Below, one piece after another: positions 28,007 to 36,691 of a DNA stretch of 64,000 nucleotides. The DNA is taken from positions 744,001 through 808,000 of the forward strand of contig CAWDIH010000003.1 in the NCBI GenBank assembly GCA_963802415.1, written 5' to 3'. The translations under genes were made by a program, and so were the position numbers. Source of the DNA: DATAES01 sp963802415 (lineage in GTDB: Bacteria > Actinomycetota > Acidimicrobiia > Acidimicrobiales > JACDCH01). The notes under the pieces were generated by a model. The model was not told where the DNA came from, made no database searches, and was given only the letters and a program-made list of their open reading frames with translations. Position 1 is the stretch's first letter, and each line of letters opens with the position of its first letter.

Positions 28007-29368
28007 CTATTCAGCGGCGTCGGCGAGGGCCTCGGCCAGAGCGGGGTGGACGAGGAGGCTCTCGACGATGTCGTTGACCCGGAGTCCGGCTGTGACGGCG
28101 AGGGCAAGCACCGAGATCAATTCGGCGGCGTGGCGACCCACGATCGAGCCGCCGAGCACGACCCCCGTCGCCGGATCGCTCACGATCTTGACGAAGCCGC
28201 GCGGGTCGTTGTTGATCAGCGCCTTCGCCGACGCGGAGAACGGCACCTTGGTGGTGCGCACCTTGCGGCCGGCGGCGAACGCGTCGGCCTCCGCCAAGCC
28301 CACGTCTGCGATCTCGGGTTCGGTGAAGATCGCCGAAGCCGCTTTGTCGTAGTCGAGGTGCCTGTGCTCACGCGTGTGCAGCCCCATCACATGCTCGGCG
28401 ATCTTGCGTCCTTGCATCGCCGCCACGGACGACAGCGGTAGCTTGCCGGACACGTCGCCCGCGGCGTAGATGTGCGGCATGTTGCTCTGGCAGTGATGGT
28501 TCACCGGTACGTAGCCGGCCGGATCCACCATCACGCCAGCCGCATCGAGCCCGATGCCCTCGGAGTTCGGGATGGAGCCGATGGCGAGCAGCGCGTGCGA
28601 CCCCGCGGCGCGACGTCCGTCGTCACATGCCACCACGACGCCCTCGGCCGCGCGTTCGATGCCCGTGGCGCGAGCGCCCTTGAGCAACTTCACACCGCGA
28701 CGCAGGAACTCGTCTTCGAGCGCGGCGGCCACCTCGGCGTCCTTTGCAGGCAGCACCTGTTGCCGCGACACGATCAATGTCACGTCGGACCCGAACGACG
28801 AGAACATGTGGACGAACTCGACCCCGGTGACACCTGAGCCGATCACAACCAGGTGCGAAGGCAACTCCGGCGGCGGATACGAGTCACGTGTCGTCAGGAC
28901 GCGTCGCCCGTCGACCTCGGCCCAGTCGGGGATCCGCGGCCGGCTCCCCGTTGACACCAGGACGGCATCGGCAGTGAGCTCGACGACCTCGTCTGCGGTG
29001 TCGACCACCACCTCGTTCGGGCCTTTCAGCCGCGCCGTGCCATGGATCATGCGCACGCCCTGGCTGTCGAGCAACTCGACGATGCCTCGCTGTAGACGAC
29101 CGGTGATCTCCGCCATCCTGTTCTTCACCAGATCGAGATCGATGGCCGAGTGAGACTCAGTGAGTCCCATGCCACTGATCCGCCGGTTGAACGACATCGC
29201 GCCGCCCGTCGCGATCATCGCCTTCGACGGGATGCAATCGCAGAGGTGGGCGGCACCGCCGATGAGGTCACGCTCTACCAGCGTCACCTCGGCGCCGAGG
29301 CGCGCCGCGTGCGTCGCAGCGGTGTTGCCGGCCGGGCCACCGCCGATGATGACGAAGCGGAGGGCCAT
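28007..29368 (-). CDS. LpdA-like FAD/NAD(P) flavoprotein (disulfide-reductase fold without the CxxxxC pair)
   Basis: ATG at 29368 gives 453 residues with FAD loop VIIGGGPAGNTAATHAARLG (6-25), the NAD loop VVIGSGVTGVEFVHMFSSFG, YAAGDVSGKLPLSSVAAMQG and the C-terminal dimerisation domain. Where true lipoamide dehydrogenases read GGTCLNxGCIPSK, this one reads GGAAHLCDCIPSK: the first redox cysteine is Ala. Mycobacterial LpdA (Rv3303c type) likewise lacks the pair and acts as an NAD(P)H:quinone reductase; I infer a similar role. The C-terminal HPALAEALADAAE also lacks the usual His-Pro-Thr-Xaa-Ser-Glu sequence. Confidence 0.85.
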   Translation of the reverse strand: MALRFVIIGGGPAGNTAATHAARLGAEVTLVERDLIGGAAHLCDCIPSKAMIATGGAMSFNRRISGMGLTESHSAIDLDLVKNRMAEITGRLQRGIVELLDSQGVRMIHGTARLKGPNEVVVDTADEVVELTADAVLVSTGSRPRIPDWAEVDGRRVLTTRDSYPPPELPSHLVVIGSGVTGVEFVHMFSSFGSDVTLIVSRQQVLPAKDAEVAAALEDEFLRRGVKLLKGARATGIERAAEGVVVACDDGRRAAGSHALLAIGSIPNSEGIGLDAAGVMVDPAGYVPVNHHCQSNMPHIYAAGDVSGKLPLSSVAAMQGRKIAEHVMGLHTREHRHLDYDKAASAIFTEPEIADVGLAEADAFAAGRKVRTTKVPFSASAKALINNDPRGFVKIVSDPATGVVLGGSIVGRHAAELISVLALAVTAGLRVNDIVESLLVHPALAEALADAAE

Positions 29369-29422
29369 GACCGAAAGGCTACGGCGCGGCACGGGCCAGC
29401 CGAACCATCCGGCCGGCATTGC

Positions 29423-29524
29423 CTACGGGACCTCGAGCCGGTTGCACAGCCGTAGCAGCGTCGTCTCGCCCGCGCCCGACGGACCGAGCGGCACAGTGAC
29501 GGAACCGGCGATCGCTATGGTCAC
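29423..29524 (-). pseudogene. Remnant of an ABC-transporter ATPase N-terminus
   Basis: A 33-codon frame reads VTIAIAGSVTVPLGPSGAGE then TTLLRLCNRLEVP and stops. This is the Walker A segment of amino-acid/phosphate-type ABC ATPases, but the invariant lysine of GxSGAGKT is glutamate and the rest of the domain is missing. It lies in the 215-bp gap between the divergent LpdA-like and mutase genes; the remaining ~110 bases there hold no other gene and presumably the two promoters. It is most simply a decayed fragment. Confidence 0.6.
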
Positions 29525-29583
29525 GACGGCACGCCACGGGCTCGAAGATGAGCCTCGGACAGGACCCCACCTACGCTGGATGC

Positions 29584-31702
29584 GTGAGCAACATCGACGA
29601 CTGGCGGAAGCTGGCCCAGAACGAGTTGAAGGGCGAAGACCCTGAGACGCTCGTGCGGGACACGCCGGAGGGTATCCCGGTCAAGCCGCTCTACACCGAC
29701 GCGGACCTCGACCAAGTCGAGCACCTCGGTTCACTACCCGGCTTCCCACCGTTCGTGCGAGGCGTACGGGCGACGATGTACGCCAACCGTCCCTGGACGA
29801 TCCGCCAGTACGCAGGTTTCTCGACGGCAGAGGAGTCGAACGCCTTTTATCGACGGAATATCGCCGCGGGGCAGATGGGTCTGTCGGTCGCCTTCGATCT
29901 TGCAACTCATCGTGGCTACGACAGCGACCATCCACGAGTCGTCGGCGACGTCGGCAAGGCGGGCGTCGCGATCGACTCCGTCGAGGACATGAAGATCCTG
30001 TTCGGCGGCATCCCGCTCGAGAAGATGTCGGTGTCGATGACCATGAACGGAGCGGTGCTGCCGGTGTTGGCTTCGTTCATCGTTGCCGGCGAGGAACAGG
30101 GCGTCGACCAGTCGAGGCTCAGCGGCACCATCCAGAACGACATTCTCAAAGAGTTCATGGTCCGCAACACGTACATCTACCCGCCCGAGCCGTCGATGCG
30201 GATCGTTGCGGACATCATCGAACACACCGCGCAGCACATGCCGCGGTTCAACTCCATCTCGATCTCTGGCTATCACATGCAAGAGGCCGGCGCGACCGCG
30301 GATCAAGAGCTCGCCTTCACGATTGCCGACGGCCTCGAGTACGTGCGGGCGGCATTGGACCGGCAGCTCGACATCGATGACTTCGCGGGCAGGCTCAGCT
30401 TCTTCTTCGCCATCGGCATGAACTTCTTCATGGAGGTGGCCAAGCTGCGCGCCGCGCGGCTGCTGTGGCATCGCGTCATGTCGCAGTTCGAACCGAGGAA
30501 CCCGTCTTCGCTCATGCTGCGGACGCACTGCCAGACATCAGGCGTATCGCTCACGGAGCAGGATCCGTACAACAACGTGGTGCGCACCGCGTTCGAAGCC
30601 ATGGCAGCCGTCTTCGGCGGTACACAGAGCCTCCACACCAACTCGTTCGACGAGGCATTGGGGCTGCCGACCGACACTTCGGCTCGCATCGCGCGCAACA
30701 CCCAGTTGATCCTCGCCGAAGAGACCGGCATACCGCACGTGGTCGATCCGCTCGCGGGGTCGTACTTCGTCGAGGCGCTCACGCACGACCTGGCCTCCAA
30801 GGCATGGAGCTTGATCGAGGAGGTCGAGTCGCTCGGCGGCATGACCAAGGCGGTTGAGTCAGGGATGCCGAAGCTGCGGATCGAGGAGTCGGCGGCTCGC
30901 CGTCAAGCGCGCATCGACCGAGGCGAGGAAGTCATCGTCGGGGTCAACAAGTACCGGCCCGAGCATCCCGACCACGTCGAGATCCTCGACATCGACAACT
31001 CGAAGGTGCGTGAACAGCAGATCGCGCGGCTCGAGCACGTCCGCGAGACCCGGGACGAACAAGCATGTCGAGCCGCGCTCGAGGCGCTCGAAGAAGGCGC
31101 GCGCGGCAACGGCAACCTGCTCGCGTTGTGCATCGAAGCGGCCCGGGCACGCGCCACGGTCGGAGAGATGAGCGATGCGATGGAGCGCGTGTTCGGACGG
31201 CACAAGGCGGAGGACGCGATCGATCAGGGGCGTCTACGGCGGTGCGTACACCGATGACGCCGACTTCGCAGCGATCCGGCGCGAGGTCGCCGAGTTCGCC
31301 GCGGCTGAGGGGCGCCAGCCCCGCATGCTCGTCGCCAAGATGGGCCAGGACGGCCACGACCGTGGTGCGAAGGTCGTCGGTACTGCATTCGCGGATCTCG
31401 GGTTCGACGTCGACTTCGGTCCTCTCTTCGAGACACCGGCCGAGGTCGCGAAGGCCGCAGTGGAGAACGACGTTCACGTCGTCGGGGTGTCGTCACAAGC
31501 GGCGGGACACAAGACGCTCGTCCCCCAGCTCGTGGAAGAGCTGAAGGCGGCCGGCGCCGGCGACATCGTCGTGGTGGTGGGGGGCGTCATACCCCCGCAG
31601 GACTACGACTTCCTCCGCGAGCACGGCGTCGCCGCCGTCTTCGGCCCCGGCACCAACATCCCGGAAGCCGCCGGTCGGGTTCTCGACCTCCTCCGCACCT
31701 GA
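29584..31702 (+). CDS. mutB: Methylmalonyl-CoA mutase, catalytic plus B12-binding domains, one +1 frame break
   Basis: This adenosylcobalamin enzyme interconverts methylmalonyl-CoA and succinyl-CoA. A GTG at 29584 gives SNIDDWRKLAQNELKG and DTPEGIPVKPLYT. The TIM-barrel part has RPWTIRQYAGFSTAEESNAF, AFDLATHRGYDSDHPRVVGD, SGTIQNDILKEFMVRNTYIY and HTNSFDEALGLPTD. The B12 domain has DxHxxG as GQDGHDRGAKVV and VVVVGGVIPPQDY. An extra G in a GGGG run (31227-31230) shifts the frame before GVYGGAYTDDADF. The repaired length is ~705 residues. No separate small subunit is seen, so a homodimer type is likely. MeaB lies 1 kb downstream. Confidence 0.94.
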
Positions 31703-31706
31703 GGGC

Positions 31707-31755
31707 GTTTGTGCGGTTCTAACCAACCGATTCGGTTGGTTATCACCGGGAGAAC
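31707..31755 (+). repeat. Left inverted repeat (49 bp)
   Basis: Begins five bases after the mutase stop codon. It contains an internal 21-base palindrome, aaccaaccga-t-tcggttggtt (31721-31741). That palindrome could serve as the mutase transcription terminator. The outer 30 bases are identical to the right repeat. Its inner end encodes the last residues and the TGA of the nuclease gene. Confidence 0.85.
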
Positions 31756-32708
31756 GAGAGGTGGGCCTGGAGACGAGCGACCACTGACTCCGGTTCGTGG
31801 ACGAGCTCCCACCACGTAACTCGGATGATGGTCCACCCTTCACCACCGAATGCGGCATCTCGTTCGCGGTCGGCGCGACGGTCTAGTGGCGCCCGGTGTT
31901 GTGTTCCGTCGACTTCGACGATGACCTTCCAGAATCGCCACACGAAGTCGACCCTTCCCACCCAGCGATCCCTCGTGCCGAGGTCGACTTGACCGTCGGG
32001 TGGCTCGATGCCGTAGGCGGTACACACCTCGAGCAACAGATCCTCCAATTCGCTACCAGTCGGCTCGTAGTCGAGCCCGAGGTCGGCGACCACCGTTCGA
32101 ATGATGGCCGTTCCAGGTTTGCCCCGTCGCCCAACCGCCGCGAGCACTCGATGGAGATCGAGCATCCGCATCCCGTGGTCGCGAAGCGCGTGATTGACGA
32201 GCCAGGTGATCCGCTTCGTGTGGATGTCACGGAGGATCTCGTTGCGGAACGCAGCCGGGTGACGAGGAAGGCCGGCCAGGTCGAACACGGTCCGAGCGAC
32301 AGAGGTGACCGGTAGGCCATCGAGCAGCGTGACGTGGTGCGGCGGAAGCCAGAACGTCTCGTGCACGATGCCACGCACTGGCCTGTGGTTGCCTCCCTGC
32401 ACCCTTTCGACTTCGACGACGTTCCTCGTGAAATTTCGAAAGCCGTGAAGCTGTGCCGCCGCCTCGCCACAAACGGATGACTTCTCGCCGGCAGCGAGGT
32501 GCTCGAGCCACAGATCCTGCAACCAGCACCTCGGAAAGCCCGCGTACATGTACAGGCCACGGCGTACGCGGACGATCTTCCCGGACCGTTCTCGGATCTG
32601 AAGGGTCCGGTGTGTCCCGCCAGCTTCGACGACCTGTGCGGCCGAGAAAGCACCGGCCTGGGCGACAGCCAGTTTCAGAAGACGGTCATCCAACGATCGA
32701 TTTGCCAT
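31743..32708 (-). CDS. AbiEi-type winged-helix protein with C-terminal DUF559 (VSR-like) endonuclease domain
   Basis: ATG at 32708 yields 321 residues. Residues ~10-60 form the AbiEi-type antitoxin winged helix (GAFSAAQVVEAGGTHRTLQI, then RVRRGLYMYAG). Residues ~75-150 resemble the AbiEi middle part (AAQLHGFRN, VTSVARTVFDLAGLPRH). The C-terminal ~110 residues are DUF559, a PD-(D/E)xK nuclease: E220 in TGSELEDLL, D254 in GRVDFVW, E265/D267 in VIVEVDGTQH, then RERDAAFGGEGWTIIRVTWW. Such proteins are abundant in actinobacteria, with unproved roles. No toxin partner is adjacent. The gene is bounded by 49-bp inverted repeats. Confidence 0.85.
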   Translation of the reverse strand: MANRSLDDRLLKLAVAQAGAFSAAQVVEAGGTHRTLQIRERSGKIVRVRRGLYMYAGFPRCWLQDLWLEHLAAGEKSSVCGEAAAQLHGFRNFTRNVVEVERVQGGNHRPVRGIVHETFWLPPHHVTLLDGLPVTSVARTVFDLAGLPRHPAAFRNEILRDIHTKRITWLVNHALRDHGMRMLDLHRVLAAVGRRGKPGTAIIRTVVADLGLDYEPTGSELEDLLLEVCTAYGIEPPDGQVDLGTRDRWVGRVDFVWRFWKVIVEVDGTQHRAPLDRRADRERDAAFGGEGWTIIRVTWWELVHEPESVVARLQAHLSFSR

Positions 32709-32730
32709 CGCTCGACTATGAGTAGGGGGT

Positions 32731-33771
32731 GTGACACCGACCTCTTCACCCGGTTCTGCCGGTGATAACGCACCGAATCGGTTGGTTAGAACCGCACAAA
32801 CACTGGCGGGGGAGGTCATCAGTGGGGATCGGAGGGCGTTGGCGCGGGCGATCACGTTGGTGGAGTCGACCCGAGCGGACCATCGGGACGAGGCGGCGGC
32901 ACTACTCGACGAGTTGTTGCCACACACGGGCGACAGCATCCGAGTCGGCATCAGCGGCGCACCCGGGGTCGGCAAGAGCACGTTCATCGAGCGCCTCGGG
33001 GTCCACGTTGCGGACGAGGGCCACCAGGTCGCCGTCCTCGCCGTCGACCCCTCGAGCGCCCGCTCGGGCGGCTCGATCCTCGGCGACAAGACTCGGATGG
33101 ACGAGCTCGCCCGTCGACCCGAAGCCTTCATCCGGCCGTCGCCGTCCGGCGGCGCACTCGGGGGCGTCGCCCGCCGGACGCACGAAGCGATGCTCGTGTG
33201 CGAGGCGGCGGGTTTCGATGTCGTGATGATCGAAACGGTCGGCGTCGGTCAGAGCGAGACAGAGGTCGACGACATGGTGGACGTCTTCATGCTGCTCATC
33301 GCACCCGGCGGCGGCGACGAGATGCAGGGCATCAAGCGAGGCGTCACCGAGCTCGCTGACCTTCTCGTCGTGACCAAGGCCGACGGCGATCTCCTCACAG
33401 CCGCGCAGCAAGCGGCGGGCGAGTATGCCCACGCGCTCCACTTGCTGCGCCCCAAGTCCCCCTCGTCGGAGCCGAAGGTGCTCTTGTGCTCGGCGGTCAA
33501 CGGTACGGGCATCGCCGAGGTGTGGGGCGCGGCCATCGAGCATCGAGACCGCCTGATCGCGAGCGGAGATCTCGACGCGCGACGTTCGTTGCAAGCGAAG
33601 CACTGGTTCTGGGCAGAAGTCCGTGATCGCTTGTTCGCGCGGTTGAACGACGACCCCGCTGCTGTCGCCGCGATGCCTGAACTCGAACGCCGGGTCGCAG
33701 AAGGCAGAATCAGCCCGGCGGCTGCCGCGGCCGTACTGCTCGGCGAAGTTGGTGAACCGCACGACGGCTGA
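32731..33771 (+). CDS. meaB: Methylmalonyl-CoA mutase-associated GTPase MeaB
   Basis: MeaB protects and reloads the mutase with adenosylcobalamin. The G3E-type GTPase core has Walker A GAPGVGKST (76-84), AVDPSSARSGGSILGDKTRM, the switch-region ETVGVGQSETEVDDMVDVF, GDEMQGIKRGVTELADLLVV and the base-recognition TKAD. The GTG at 32731 is preceded by agtaggggg and gives 346 residues, but conserved sequence begins only near residue 25 (TLAGEVISGDRR). The first ~24 codons overlap the right inverted repeat, so the native start may have been displaced. TTG at 32782 is an alternative. Confidence 0.92.
   Translation: MTPTSSPGSAGDNAPNRLVRTAQTLAGEVISGDRRALARAITLVESTRADHRDEAAALLDELLPHTGDSIRVGISGAPGVGKSTFIERLGVHVADEGHQVAVLAVDPSSARSGGSILGDKTRMDELARRPEAFIRPSPSGGALGGVARRTHEAMLVCEAAGFDVVMIETVGVGQSETEVDDMVDVFMLLIAPGGGDEMQGIKRGVTELADLLVVTKADGDLLTAAQQAAGEYAHALHLLRPKSPSSEPKVLLCSAVNGTGIAEVWGAAIEHRDRLIASGDLDARRSLQAKHWFWAEVRDRLFARLNDDPAAVAAMPELERRVAEGRISPAAAAAVLLGEVGEPHDG
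32753..32801 (-). repeat. Right inverted repeat (49 bp)
   Basis: Inverted copy of 31707-31755 (three mismatches, two of them at the inner palindrome). It lies inside the 5' part of the meaB reading frame if that gene starts at 32731, and directly before the conserved MeaB sequence LAGEVISGDRRALARAITLV. Confidence 0.85.
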
Positions 33772-34714
33772 CGCCGACGATTCTCCGCTTCATGTCGAGC
33801 AGCTTCGCCTCCCGGGTGCTCAGTTCGAGCAACACACGTCCGTCGGTAGGTGCAACAGGCGCCACGAGCGCCACGTCCTCGTCCGCCACGTCGGGAAGTG
33901 AGACGAGTTGCATCTCGCGACGTTCCGCGACCGGCAGGTCGTCGTCGAGACGTTCGAGCGTCACGTAGAACTCGAGCGAGTTGAACGGCGTCGGATGGAA
34001 CACGGCGACCCGGAACGGAACCATATCGAGCTCGAACAGCGCGCGTAGCACGTCAGCGAACGACGACGGCGTCCACGTCGTCGCGTGCACGTCGACGTAC
34101 TCATCGTGGCTCATCGCCGCCACGCACTTCTCATAGGCCTCACACGTGCGAACTGGTTCGGCGCCATAACCCGGACGGCCAGCCCACAACGCGAGCGTGT
34201 CGACGTTGATGTAACGCGACTCGAAGTCGAAGATCTGCGCGAGCGACGGGCGACGACGCTTTTCGAGCGACGCCTCGACGATCTCGCTGACGTCCGTCGT
34301 ACCGCGTCGTGCATCGAAGCAGAACCGCTTGTCGGGGATGACGAGGCTCAGGACCCCGCGAGGGCGGAGCACCTCCGCCAGCTCGTTGAGCCACGACACG
34401 AGATCAGGCACGTGCTCGATGACGTGGGACGCGATCACGTAGTCGAACGGACCGGCAGCATTGACGGAGTCGGCCAAGCGGCGATCACCCCACACGTAGT
34501 CGACGTCGAGCACGAACGGAACGTTGGGATCGTCGGCGTACTTGCGCCGCAGCGTGTCGGTGTCCGCGTGATCCACGTACCCGATCGAGCGCCCGGCGCT
34601 CTTCGACACGACCGGGTTGTGCAACGGTCCGATCTCGAGCCCACGCATCGACGCGACGTCGATGTGTTCGAGGATTTGGTCGAGTCCTGCGTGTTCGGCT
34701 GCGGTGTCCGTCAT
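33710..34714 (-). CDS. Class I SAM-dependent methyltransferase
   Basis: ATG at 34714 opens a 334-residue protein. The SAM-binding region reads LEIGPLHNPVVSKSAGRSI, VLDVDYVWG and then the post-motif FDYVIASHVIEHVPDLVSWL and LRPRGVLSLVIPDKRFCFD. The later WTPSSFADVLRALFELDMVP and FYVTLER resemble methyltransferases in O-antigen and sugar clusters. A basic tail (MKRRIVGVSRRAVHQLRR) follows. The last ~20 codons are antisense to the 3' end of meaB (62-bp convergent overlap). The substrate is probably a glycan; not determinable. Confidence 0.8.
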   Translation of the reverse strand: MTDTAAEHAGLDQILEHIDVASMRGLEIGPLHNPVVSKSAGRSIGYVDHADTDTLRRKYADDPNVPFVLDVDYVWGDRRLADSVNAAGPFDYVIASHVIEHVPDLVSWLNELAEVLRPRGVLSLVIPDKRFCFDARRGTTDVSEIVEASLEKRRRPSLAQIFDFESRYINVDTLALWAGRPGYGAEPVRTCEAYEKCVAAMSHDEYVDVHATTWTPSSFADVLRALFELDMVPFRVAVFHPTPFNSLEFYVTLERLDDDLPVAERREMQLVSLPDVADEDVALVAPVAPTDGRVLLELSTREAKLLDMKRRIVGVSRRAVHQLRRAVRPRQPPG

Positions 34715-34740
34715 GTGAGGTTCGGACCGTAGCCCGCTCG

Positions 34741-36691
34741 TCAGGTGGCCACCACCACGCCAATGCCGTGGATCGACCCGCCGTTCCAGTTCCCGCGTAT
34801 TGGCATGTAACCCGGCGCGCCGTAGGCGAACACAATGGTCGGCGGCCCCGGCGTGATGCAGCTGCCGCCTGGTACGCAGTTGCGGAGATACCACCCGCCT
34901 CCCCCGTCGTACACCCCGAGCGACTGGCCGCCGTTGTTTCCTTGCCAGGACCCGACGAGCGGCTGATAGCCCGGGCCGCCGTAGCTCACGACGAGGTCGG
35001 GGGGCCCTGGCGTGTTGGAGTTGCGCAGGTACCAGGTGCCGTCCCTGTACACCCCGATCGTGTCGATGGCGTCGTTGTTCCAATCACCGACGACTGGCGT
35101 GTCGCCGGGGCTCCCATACGCAAACGCCGCGGTCGCCGGGCCGGGCGAAACCGAAGGTCGCAGGTACCAGTTGCCGTTGCGGAACACGCCGATGCCGGTA
35201 GCGCTCGGGTTCCACCTTCCGACGACCGGAACGTAGCCACTTCCGCCGTACGCGAACGAAAGGTCCGGCGCGCCCGGCGAGGCTGAGTTCCGCAAATACC
35301 ACTGCCCGTCCCGGAAGACACCGACGCCGTCGACGGGACCGTTGTTCCAGTCGCCCACGACAGGTGTGTCGCCGGGCGTGCCGTACGGGAAGGAGAGATC
35401 TGGCGGACCGGGTGAGTCCGAGTTGCGTAGGTACCAGTGAAGGATCGTCGGCGGACCGACTGCGGTGAACCAGTCGGACCTCAGCCCCCAGTCGGAGGCA
35501 AAACCGGGCCCCGATCGTGTGACCGTCCCGGCAGAGCCGACGATCTGCATCGTGATGACTCGCCCACCCATGTCACCGAGGCCGTTGCGCGCAGTGAACA
35601 ACAGGGCTTGGTAGTTGCCCACGCCGTACCTGGCCGCGATGGCCGCCCCCGACAGGGTCACGGACCAGTTGTGATTCGGATTGCTTGCGATCGCGTCGCC
35701 GCCGTCAGGCACTGGGGGGAAGGTGCCGCCGGCGCTGTAGCCGCCGGTCGACGCAGAATATTCGGTCGCCATCACGACGCCGTTCCGGACACGTACCTGA
35801 CCCGCCGTGGCCCCGATTGCCCAGTTGGTAGTCGCGGCCTCGATGTTCCTTCCCGACTTCCCGGCGCCGCCGTACACCTGACAGCTGGTCGTGTCGCACA
35901 ACTTGGCGTATGAGTACCGGTTCGATGCAGCCGCGTACCGAGCGCGCCGCAACGGACTGCGCTTGGAGCGCTGCCTGCTGCCAGCTCGAAGGTGATTCAC
36001 GCGGCACGGTGCCACGGAGGTACTGCCAGTACTGCAAGGAGTTGACCGTGTGCGTTCCCTCTGCATCGGCCAACACGCGAAGCAAACCCCGATAGCTGAT
36101 GTTGTTGCCGGCGCCGTCCTCGTTGCAGATCGTCAGCATGAGATTGATGTTGTCGCCTGGGTCCTGCACGTCCGGCACGATCTGGCCACCGGTGTAGATC
36201 GGGTGATAACCGGGCACCTCGTTGCCTGCGCAGCTGGTAAAGGCGACCGATGTCTGAAAGACGGAGCCGGTCCAATGGATTCGCACGCCGCGGCCGCCGT
36301 CGACGTGCCCGACGCCCGGTACGGTGAAGCCGGCCCCGGATGTCACGACGATGTCACGACCGTCCTGGGCCATCAGACGGACGCCGAGTACCGCGTTGTC
36401 GTCGATCAGGCCGATGGTCGTGCCGCCGTAGTAATGATCGAGGATCTGGCCCGCGTTCCAACCGAAGTTCTGCGCGTAGCCCTGCGCGCCCCATTGACCC
36501 ATCCCGCGGCCGTGCCCGAAGCCGTGGCCGACGAGCTGGACAGCGATGTCGGCCGCCGCGAGCGGCGCACCGACCACGAGTGGGACGACCGCACCGGCGA
36601 GCCCGAGCGCCCACACGATCGCGGCGGCGAAGAGCGCCCGCGCCGCGGTGCGAGTCGTGCAGCTAGAGGTACGGAAGAATCGTGAACTCAT
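34741..36691 (-). CDS. SpoIID/LytB-domain protein with WYLRN repeat module, one +1 frame break
   Basis: A signal segment (~18-47, with LFAAAIVWALGLAGAVVPLV) precedes the SpoIID/LytB domain: GHGFGHGRGMGQWGAQGYAQ, the HYYGGTTI motif and QAQSVAARSYAAAS. Known SpoIID enzymes are lytic transglycosylases of denuded glycan strands. An extra G at ~35945 breaks the frame inside AARS-YAAASNRYSYAK. The C-terminal ~230 residues are five repeats of WYLRNSxxPGPPD…VVGDWN…GVY. The repaired length is ~649. The ATG overlaps the end of the amidase gene by 29 bp, so the two wall enzymes are coupled. Confidence 0.87.

Larger units (their letters stand above)
31707..32801. mobile_element. Putative inverted-repeat-bounded cassette carrying an AbiEi/DUF559 nuclease gene
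   Basis: A 49-bp sequence at 31707-31755 recurs inverted at 32753-32801 with 46 matching positions. Between them lies a single minus-strand gene (31743-32708), whose stop codon is inside the left repeat. The cassette separates the mutase and meaB genes, which are normally adjacent or close. I see no recognised transposase and no convincing target-site duplication, so mobility is a hypothesis. An alternative is recombination between 3' ends of two related genes. Confidence 0.5.

Noticed and set aside
31707..32801. A standard insertion sequence
   Set aside because: The enclosed protein is not a known transposase type and no clear target-site duplication is visible next to the repeats; it is therefore only called a putative cassette.
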